This document shows, piece by piece, positions 57,908 through 64,000 of a DNA stretch of 64,000 nucleotides (the first letter of the stretch is position 1; each line of letters starts with the position of its first letter). This DNA is from Cyanophora paradoxa. Lineage: Eukaryota; Glaucocystophyceae; Cyanophorales; Cyanophoraceae. The notes beneath the pieces were generated by a model. It did no database searches. It was not told where the DNA came from and saw only the letters and a list, made by a program, of their open reading frames with translations. A program made the position numbers and the translations under genes. The stretch is from NCBI GenBank assembly GCA_004431415.1, contig QPMI01000529.1, forward strand, positions 1 to 64,000. The letters run 5' to 3'.

Positions 57908-58255
57908 ATGGCCCTGCTCCGGTGCACCGACTCGCAAGACGTCGCCTACAACGTCCTGGTCAACTCGGACGTACCCCCGAGTGCCTTGGAGTTTCCCTGG
58001 AGAGTGGACAGGGACAGGGTGAGCAAGACGTTTGGAGGGCGCAAGCACTACCTCTCCCAACTGATCCTCGGGAAGTCGCCACGTGGACGCTACGTGGAAC
58101 ACATCAACGGCAACCCGCTGGACTACAGGAGGGAGAACCTGCGCTGGCATCAATGTCGGATATTCGCAAGAAGAGGAGGGGTACGCCAATTTACAGGAGA
58201 AGAGCGAGGAGATTCGGGAGATGATGGAGGCGGCACAGGCGCTAATGCAGCTTAG
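57908..58255 (+). CDS. HNH endonuclease-like protein, 115 residues
   Basis: Starts MALLRCTDSQDVAYNVLVNS. The HNH signature is YVEHINGNPLDYRRENLRW (about residues 62-80): His of the beta strand, Asn, Asp and the second Asn fit the HNH family (V-x-H-x-N-x-x-x-x-D-x-R-x-x-N-L). The upstream KHYLSQLILG segment is also typical. Such small HNH proteins are common in phages and large DNA viruses as homing-type or packaging-associated nucleases. After LRWHQC the called frame becomes Gly/Asp-rich (RGDSGDDGGG), while the other plus frame gives a better-looking helix, EEIREMMEAAQALMQLSQSR, ending at 58271. One missing base could join the HNH core to that tail. Confidence 0.82.
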   Translation: MALLRCTDSQDVAYNVLVNSDVPPSALEFPWRVDRDRVSKTFGGRKHYLSQLILGKSPRGRYVEHINGNPLDYRRENLRWHQCRIFARRGGVRQFTGEERGDSGDDGGGTGANAA

Positions 58256-58260
58256 CCAGT

Positions 58261-59073
58261 CTAGACGCTAGTGGTGTGAATCTTGGTGTCGTACTCGCGA
58301 CCAACCGTTTCCCAGGCCACGTAAACTTCGGCTCCGGCGCCTGGCGCTGTCGAGTTGGTAGTCGCAGTCGTGTAGTCCGCCTCTGCCTCAATTAGTTCGG
58401 CCATGAGGGTAGAGCCCACGACCATTCCAGAGGTAGGCATTCCGGCGATGTTGTTGTACAATTTGAAAGTGAATTTCGTGAAGAGGAGCCGGGGCCAGAC
58501 CTGGGTACGGGGATTCGAGGCGCCGTATGAATAATCGGTACCCGAGGCGCCGCCCGTGGTGGCATTCGTCATCATCTCCTTTGCGGTCATCTTCCAGAGG
58601 TTGTACATCTCAAAGGGAACGGCCTGCGTGGTCTTGTGTGTGGCATCGATGAGGGCGCCATCTAAATGCGTTTTGATGTTCGGATTCGCACCATTCCCGA
58701 ATTTGCGAGTGAGGGCGGTGTTAGCGGTGAACTTGAGTTCGAGCACGCGAATGGCGGGCCGATCAGGCACAGAGGGCTCTATCTTTTTCAGGAGGCCCGA
58801 GAGCCAGAGCGCCTCCGCCTCATCCGCGCTCACGCCCGAGTCGATGTCAAAGTACACGTACACGGAGCAGGAGGCGGGATTCTCGAAATCGTTGGAGGTG
58901 ACGCGCAACATGACGGGATTCTGGACCCTCACGGTGAGCGGGGTGGCGTAGTTTCCGTCCCACTCCACCTTGTCCGTCCCTGCGTTGGCCACGTTCCCAG
59001 CGTTGCCGTAGAAATCGGGGACGATCGAGCCGGCAGACACGGTCTTCACGATGGTGGCCGAGGTGGTCGGCAT
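58261..59073 (-). CDS. virus-like structural protein A (270 residues), paralogue of the next gene
   Basis: Starts MPTTSATIVKTVSAGSIVPD and ends YDTKIHTTSV. Rich in Thr, Ala, Asn and beta-branched residues, with one Cys, no signal peptide and no membrane segment, as in virion surface proteins. It aligns with the neighbouring gene: NPVMLRVTSNDFENP with NPVVIQVVQNAYATP, LLKKIEPSVPDRPAIRVLEL with LVKKVAPATATANVLRCLEV, and PRLLFTKFTFKLYNNIAG with PRFPFTFFRFQVPG. Its stop is 5 bp from the end of the convergent HNH frame and 23 bp separate its start from the next gene. Function unknown; a minor capsid, fibre-base or glue protein is a guess. Confidence 0.75.
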   Translation of the reverse strand: MPTTSATIVKTVSAGSIVPDFYGNAGNVANAGTDKVEWDGNYATPLTVRVQNPVMLRVTSNDFENPASCSVYVYFDIDSGVSADEAEALWLSGLLKKIEPSVPDRPAIRVLELKFTANTALTRKFGNGANPNIKTHLDGALIDATHKTTQAVPFEMYNLWKMTAKEMMTNATTGGASGTDYSYGASNPRTQVWPRLLFTKFTFKLYNNIAGMPTSGMVVGSTLMAELIEAEADYTTATTNSTAPGAGAEVYVAWETVGREYDTKIHTTSV

Positions 59074-59096
59074 TTTGCGACCTCAAATGAGAAAGA

Positions 59097-59776
59097 TTAT
59101 CCGTGAAAGAGGGTGATGTCGCCACCGATGTTCATGACGCGGGCCCCAGGCACAGAGTCAGCGTCGGTGCCGTACGCGTAGGAAATCGAGCACTCACGCA
59201 GCTCCGCGCAGAGGCTGGCGCCCGTGCTGAAGTGGGGCTGGTCGGCGGCGTAGGAGAGGGGAAGACCTGGAACCTGAAAAAGGTGAAGGGGAAGCGGGGT
59301 AGAGTCGAGCCGCGTGGGTTGCCGCCCGTGTAGAGGGCCCCCAGGGTCGCGGGACTTGGATTGAATTTCGTGAAGAGCACGTCGCCCTTGAGCGTACCCC
59401 TCATCTGGTAAGTTCCCGTACCCGGAAGATTCGAAGAACTGGGGTACCGGTTCACGGTGGGGCCGTACCCCGTCTCCCTGAACTTGACCTCGAGACAGCG
59501 CAAGACGTTGGCAGTGGCCGTGGCAGGTGCCACCTTTTTCACGAGTCCTGATTCGTGCAGCAGCTCGATAACCTCTGCGCTGAGGCTCAGAGGGTCGAAG
59601 AAGAGCTGGTAGGAATAAATCTTGGGCGTGGCGTAGGCGTTCTGAACGACCTGAATCACGACGGGATTCTGCAGAAAGACGTCGACGTAACTGCCGGAGG
59701 GTATGCGTGCGAAATCCTTGGTGTTGTTGCCAACGTCAAGTGAGCCGCTGAGGGTCTGGTACCAGTTGGAAGTCAT
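59097..59776 (-). CDS. virus-like structural protein B, paralogue of A, with apparent -1 frameshift
   Basis: Starts MTSNWYQTLSGSLDVGNNTK at 59776. The uninterrupted frame ends at 59132 with a Pro/Ser/Arg-rich tail that has no counterpart in paralogue A. Shifting by one base at the T5 run (59277-59281 on the plus strand) instead gives LPLSYAADQPHFSTGASLCA, then ELRECSISYAYGTDADSVPG and GGDITLFHG-stop at 59097, which aligns with A. So the natural C-terminus is in the -1 frame: a lost base (T6 to T5) or, less likely, slippage on C-TTT-TTC. It is separated by 38 bp from the divergent fibre gene. Confidence 0.72.
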
Positions 59777-59814
59777 TTACCCCGGGCAGATATTTTTTCG
59801 GATCGTAGAGGAAA

Positions 59815-61954
59815 ATGCCCCGCTTCGTATTCGTGAAAAAGCAGGTGGTGCAGGCTCCGCAGTATGGCGTGGAGCCGATCTCGCTGACTGTGGGCAGGCC
59901 CCAGGTGCGATCGGGCTCCGTGCTCAACAACGGGAACAGTACGTACGGCTTTCAGCTGAACTGGGTCGCGGTCACCAACGCCGTCAAGTACAAGGTGTAC
60001 AGGGCGACCAGCATCAACGGCCCCTGGGATCTCGTGGCCACGGTGAATGCGCCAACCGTCACCTACACGGACTCTCCCTTTAGTTTGGGGCCCAGCGACT
60101 CTACCGCGTGGCGGCGGTTCGCGAACAGGGCAGCAGCAGCACGGGCTCTGATGGCAAAGCCCCGCCCACAACCTACGCACAGTCGCTTCTCTACACCCAC
60201 GAGGGTGCCATGAGCAATTACATTCTCTTCCAAGGCATAGGCGGCTTCAGCCCGCAGATCGAAGCCTACACCACGCTCACGACCGCCACGGCCCAGACCT
60301 ACGGCGATTTTATTGCCGGGGGCGGCCCCGCGTCTTCGGGCTTCCCGAAACCCGCCATAGTCGTCACAATCAACTGGGTGGCCATGGAGGGCGCGGACTC
60401 GATTCGAATTTACAGGAACGGTACGCCAATCGGATTTGCGAGCAGTGCCCTGTCTACCTCGTACATTGACGATAGCACTGCTCTTACGTGGGGCACGGAA
60501 TACTCTTACCAGGTGGCCGGCATCGTGGGCGGTGTCGAATACGACAAGTCCGATCCGCTCCTGGTCTGGACTATGCCAAACGCCCCCACGAACGTGACGG
60601 CATCAGCACCCAACGACCAGCAGCAGCCTGTCAGCCTCAGCTGGACTGCGTCCACGGGAGCGACGGGATACAAGATTTACAGAGACGGGGCCTACCTCAC
60701 AGACTCCGCGACCAACTCCTACAGCGACACGACCACCGTCTGGGGTACAGGGTACGAGTACCAGATCTCCGCGACGAACACGGGAGGGGAGGGGCCGAAG
60801 AGTATTGCGGCGTACGTCACCACGGACCCGGGGGCGCCCACTGGGCTCACTGCAACCCCCGCGGCGGGGGCAGCACAGCCTGTTGTGCTCGAGTGGTCGG
60901 TGCCGGTGACGGGCGTCACCGTCTCCTACAACATCTACAGGGGTGGCGTGTTCCTTGCCAGCGACACGAGCAGCCCCTTTTCGGACACAACGACCGTTTA
61001 CGGAACCACTTACACTTACACCATCAAGGGCGTCAACCAGATCGGCGAGGAAGGCCCTCAGTCCTCGTCTGCCAGTGCAACAACTGCAAACGCTCCTGTT
61101 TTGGGTACATTCTCCTACACCGGGGCCGACCAGACTTTCGTAGTACCAACGGGGACTGTGGCTGTGCGTGTCATCGTATGGGCGGCCGGGGTGGAGGCGG
61201 AGAACGCGCAGGTACGGGGGTCCGTGGAGGCGCGGGTGCTTGCGTAGTTGGTACATTGGCTGTGTCCTCGGGGGAGACGCTCATCCTTGTTGTTGGATGC
61301 GGCGGCCCAAAGGGTGTATCGGGGACTGCCACTGCTACCGTCTACGGAGGTGGTGGAAGGGGCTGGAGCCATAGCGTCGATCCGGAGTACAAAAACGGCG
61401 CCGGTGGTGGTCGTTCTGCAATTCAGCGCGTTGCAGGGACCGACTTGGTTGTTGCAGGGGCCGGAGGTGGGGGTACATGTGATTCGAATGGCGGCGGGGG
61501 AGTAGGCGGGGGGTTGACCGGTGGTGCGGCTGGGTTGGTTGGAGTAACCGGAGAGATACCGGCTCAAGGAGGCACCCAAACCGCTGGCGGAGCCGGTGTT
61601 GTGGCCTCAGGGGCCAGGCCCAGCAACCCGGGAACTTTGCGCCAAGGTGGAGAGACTGGGCCTGATTCAAGCGGCTACAGGTTCGGTGGTGGTGGTGGTG
61701 GTGGTTACTTCGGTGGAGGCTCTGGGTCCAGCAGGAGCGGAGTGTCAGAGAACCCAATAGCAAGAATGTTTGGAGGTGGCGGTGGCTCGAGCTACATAGG
61801 AAACTTGACGGATGCTACGGTGTATCCTGGGTCCGGCCAGGTGGCAGGAAATAGCGGAGACGCTCACTACGCAGCAGGCATTGGTAGGGGCGGCAACGGT
61901 GGCTCGTCTTTCAGCGACGGTGGCAACGGTCGAATTGTGATACTCGCGGTGTAG
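59815..61954 (+). CDS. fibronectin-III / glycine-rich fibre protein, split by two apparent frameshifts
   Basis: Starts MPRFVFVKKQVVQAPQYGVE. Four FN3-like domains follow: LNWVAVTNAVKYKVYRAT (about 59960), INWVAMEGADSIRIYRNG, LSWTASTGATGYKIYRDG and LEWSVPVTGVTVSYNIYRGG. After FVVPTGTVAVRVIVW comes a C-terminal Gly-rich domain (GGAGACVVGTLAVSSGETLI, repeated GGGGG, ending DGGNGRIVILAV). Three frames must be joined: near 60100 (DST to YRVAAVREQ) and near 61181 (IVW to GGRGGGG, one G short). Both are -1, that is, single-base losses. FN3 arrays with Gly-rich tips occur in phage tail fibres and giant-virus surface proteins, where they bind host glycans. About 710 residues if restored; if the lesions are real the gene is broken. 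Confidence 0.8.
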
Positions 61955-61974
61955 TTATTCCTAGTTGTTCCAGA

Positions 61975-63042
61975 TCAGCTCGCCAGTGCCGCTACCTGGT
62001 CTTTGAGAGTTTGAACTTCTTGTGAAAGTTCCTGAATTGCCTTCAACGACAGGGAAATGAGCCTGTCGTAGTTTACCCCGAGAAATCCATCCGCGTTCTC
62101 GAAAACGAGACTCGGGAAGACGCCTTGGACTTCCTGTGCGATGAGACCGTAATCCGTTTTCGAACCCCCCGAGGATGTGTTCTTCCAGGTGAACGACACG
62201 GGATTCAGCTGCAGCAGAAGAGGGAGAATGCCCGACATGCTCGCGACATTTTCTTTCAGGCGGCTATCGCTCGACGAGTTTGTCAGGTATCCTTGAGCAT
62301 CCGAATAAACGGCTCGGTTTCCATCGCCCGTGAGCGTCGAGACGATGAGCCGACCCGTGATGCCAACGCCGACGGTTCCGCACAGCAGTCGTTCGGTGCC
62401 GTTGTTTCTCAAGGATAGACCAGAGCTGACGCTGACGCTTCCGCTATCAACGATTGAAGTGTTTGCTATGCTTAGGCCATTAGTAGGGCCTTCGATTGCC
62501 GAGGTAAATAGAGTACCTGTAACACCAACGCCAAGAGTCCCACAGAGGAGTCTATCGTTTTCGTTGTACTTTATAGCTACGCCTGAACCACCGCCATTTA
62601 TGTACGGTGACGTTCCGGTAATTTGCAGCTTATCGTCCAATGTAACGATGCCCGCCAAGTTTGAAGCCCCGCTCACCCTAAGCCCCCCCACCACGTTTGC
62701 TCCGCCTCCTTGCACATACAGAGCCGCATTCCCCTCCCCGTTCACAGTCCCATTAAAGGTCACCTGATTCGTGGTGTACCCGCTCCCGTCCCAGGCCCCG
62801 TTCGTGACGGTGAGCCTCTGCGTCCTCACGCGCCCCGGCACGGCCGACCCGCCCTCCCGCGTGCGCATCTTGTCGCAGCGCAGCTCGCCGACGCGGACGA
62901 GGTCGGCCTCGGAAAAGGGGACGGCCGTGGCGTTGTAGGGGGCCTCGGTGGCCTGGTTTCCGAGGGTGGTCTCCTTAATCGTGTGATCGCCCTTGTGATT
63001 CACGCTGGCAGCATAGGTAAATAGAGGGACAGCGACCGACAT
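61975..63042 (-). CDS. fibre protein with C-terminal S74 intramolecular chaperone
   Basis: 355 residues starting MSVAVPLFTYAASVNHKGDH. The stalk has two near-repeats, RLLCGTLGVGVTGTLF and RLLCGTVGVGITGRLI, plus Gly/Ser/Thr-rich strands. The C-terminal ~110 residues are a peptidase S74 / endosialidase-type chaperone: SSDSRLKENVASM carries the Ser and Lys of the self-cleavage dyad, followed by LLLQLNPVSFTWK, YGLIAQEVQGVFPSLV, VNYDRLISLSLKAIQELSQE and a short coiled coil. This domain trimerises a beta-helical fibre and then cuts itself off. It is widespread in phage tail fibres and eukaryotic large DNA viruses. 20 bp from the convergent FN3 fibre and 24 bp from the next gene. Confidence 0.93.
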   Translation of the reverse strand: MSVAVPLFTYAASVNHKGDHTIKETTLGNQATEAPYNATAVPFSEADLVRVGELRCDKMRTREGGSAVPGRVRTQRLTVTNGAWDGSGYTTNQVTFNGTVNGEGNAALYVQGGGANVVGGLRVSGASNLAGIVTLDDKLQITGTSPYINGGGSGVAIKYNENDRLLCGTLGVGVTGTLFTSAIEGPTNGLSIANTSIVDSGSVSVSSGLSLRNNGTERLLCGTVGVGITGRLIVSTLTGDGNRAVYSDAQGYLTNSSSDSRLKENVASMSGILPLLLQLNPVSFTWKNTSSGGSKTDYGLIAQEVQGVFPSLVFENADGFLGVNYDRLISLSLKAIQELSQEVQTLKDQVAALAS

Positions 63043-63066
63043 TTTTGGATTGCATCAGAAAATCGA

Positions 63067-64000
63067 TTACATAAGCAGCTTGCCGATCGCGGTCCAATGA
63101 ATAAAAAGCTGGACAATTTGGGTGGGCGTGACCGTCATTCTGGGTTGGAATCTCACTTTAACTGTAAAGCCAGTGTGACTCACCGCCGTGACGTTGGCCC
63201 CGTAGAAATCGACATCCGTGCTGCCGCCGGGATTGATGTCGAACGAGGGGGTTACGTTAATAACCGGCGTTGGGTTTGCTGGGGTCCCCAGTCCGCCTCC
63301 AGTGTCGTACGCCTGTCCGAATGTAATGTTGAACGTCACCGTGTATGTTGAATTGATGTTAAACTCCGTGTACGCAGCGTAGGAGTGGAAGGACGTGCCG
63401 TGCGTTATGTACGCATCCATGTTCACGTTTCTGTGCCCGTGGCTGGTGAGCGAGTACTCTGTGTGACTGTGCGTAGAGGGTGGGAAGGAAGTGGGTCGGT
63501 CGATGACATTATCCCAGTACACATTGTGACTGTGTGTAGAGGGGGGGAAGGTAAGTGGCTTGCCCGTTACGTTGTCCCAATCCACGGAGATGTTCGTCAA
63601 GTCCGGGGCCGTCCAGTCGCTGATCTGAGAGATGGTGTGCTGGTGGTCTGCGTGGGGATACGTACTCGGCTTCCCCGTGATGCTATCCCACGCCCACGTT
63701 GTTGGTATCACGGGTATCGTCGGCCTCCCGCTGAGATCTGCATACGCCCCCGTGTGTGCCACCGTCGCCAGCTGCGGCACGGCAACGCCCACGGTGCTCA
63801 CGGCCTGGCTCGCCCCCGGCGCCATGTGCCACTCGTAGTTCTGCGATGCAAACACGGGCTGGCCTGGCTCGGGCGCCCAGTACTCGATGCCTTTGGCGAT
63901 CTTCTTGGTGTATGGTGCTGCAGGCCTGTCAACCAATTTATCGACGTAGGCCTTGGGTACCAGCCAGTTTGCCTTGGGGCTCTGCGAATTGATCCCGTTG
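63067..64000 (-). CDS. tail-fibre-like protein with GKP..FPPSTHSH repeats (partial, runs off window)
   Basis: Open from the window edge (first codons read NGINSQSPKANWLVPKAYVD); no ATG lies inside, so the N-terminus is beyond 64000. Repeats: WAWDSITGKPSTYPHADHQH, VDWDNVTGKPLTFPPSTHSH and VYWDNVIDRPTSFPPSTHSH, then TSHGHRN. W-x-x-(I/V)-x-(G/D)-(K/R)-P followed by His-X-His is a classic collar/shaft repeat of phage tail fibres, in which His-X-His can hold metal ions. The C-terminal part is beta-rich (STYTVTFNITFGQAYDTGGG, then NVTAVSHTGFTVKVRF). It ends IHWTAIGKLLM. A trimeric receptor-binding fibre is the likely role. Confidence 0.85.
   Translation of the reverse strand, partial: NGINSQSPKANWLVPKAYVDKLVDRPAAPYTKKIAKGIEYWAPEPGQPVFASQNYEWHMAPGASQAVSTVGVAVPQLATVAHTGAYADLSGRPTIPVIPTTWAWDSITGKPSTYPHADHQHTISQISDWTAPDLTNISVDWDNVTGKPLTFPPSTHSHNVYWDNVIDRPTSFPPSTHSHTEYSLTSHGHRNVNMDAYITHGTSFHSYAAYTEFNINSTYTVTFNITFGQAYDTGGGLGTPANPTPVINVTPSFDINPGGSTDVDFYGANVTAVSHTGFTVKVRFQPRMTVTPTQIVQLFIHWTAIGKLLM

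Noticed and set aside
57347-58189. 280-residue minus-strand open frame
   Set aside because: Translates the heptamer repeats (PSPKSQV) at both ends and crosses the HNH gene; no protein-like core.
59270-59285. programmed -1 ribosomal frameshift in structural protein B
   Set aside because: The site C-TTT-TTC lacks the three identical first bases of a standard slippery heptamer, no downstream stem was evident, and other apparent shifts have the same sign; a lost base is simpler.
61975-64000. bacteriophage contamination as the source of the fibre genes
   Set aside because: Not excluded, but no Shine-Dalgarno-like sites were seen before the ATGs, the gene orientation alternates and one start has a spliceosomal acceptor-like context; kept as an alternative under the virus finding.

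Overview
This window looks like nuclear DNA of a unicellular alga whose lineage I cannot assign. The host genes are cut by very short spliceosomal introns (about 50-85 nt) with donors such as GTGCG or AG|GC, a CTGAC-like branch site and a CGCAG acceptor. The gene content includes a starch-type alpha-glucan water dikinase, two targeted acetyl-CoA synthetases, a RAD7/RAD16-like repair pair and a huge secreted surface protein. DNA from about 4 to 35 kb is very GC-rich. The host intergenic DNA is crowded with overlapping six-base palindromes, so that it resembles a polylinker.

Layout. 1-4.2 kb: a possible 3' exon, palindrome-rich spacer, and a ~240-bp duplication whose intact copy carries tRNA-Val(UAC) and whose other copy is degraded. 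4.3-9.1 kb (-): alpha-glucan water dikinase missing the usual N-terminal half. 9.6-11.0 and 12.1-16.1 kb (+): two unrecognised genes. 17.3-24.3 kb: two near-identical 12-exon acetyl-CoA synthetase genes, head to head around a 400-bp spacer. 24.8-34.5 kb: a leucine-rich-repeat (RAD7-like) gene and an SNF2/RING helicase (RAD16-like) gene, head to head with 249 bp between their ATGs; in yeast these two proteins form one nucleotide-excision-repair complex. 35.2-39.1 kb (-): a possible membrane protein and a weakly supported gene with an internally duplicated segment. 39.4-53.7 kb (-): a signal-peptide-to-C-terminal-anchor stretch, best read as one giant beta-helix surface protein or a small cluster. 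53.7-54.95 kb: simple repeats and a 233-bp MITE-like element.

From about 55 kb the character changes. Genes are intronless, almost all are separated by only 5-40 bp, and they encode an HNH nuclease, two paralogous structural-looking proteins, a fibronectin-III/Gly-rich fibre, a fibre ending in an S74 intramolecular chaperone, and a phage-tail-fibre-like protein running off the window. Three copies of a (CTTGGGA)n module and a cluster of seven GATCGCG(A/G) octamers lie among them. I read this as a virus-like element (endogenous virus or virus/host junction). No capsid, polymerase or ATPase gene lies inside the window, so its class is open.

The clearest apparent frameshifts (viral fibre genes, dikinase) fit single-base losses, most of them in short homopolymers; a deletion-biased assembly is the simplest explanation and should be excluded before any pseudogene or recoding claim.
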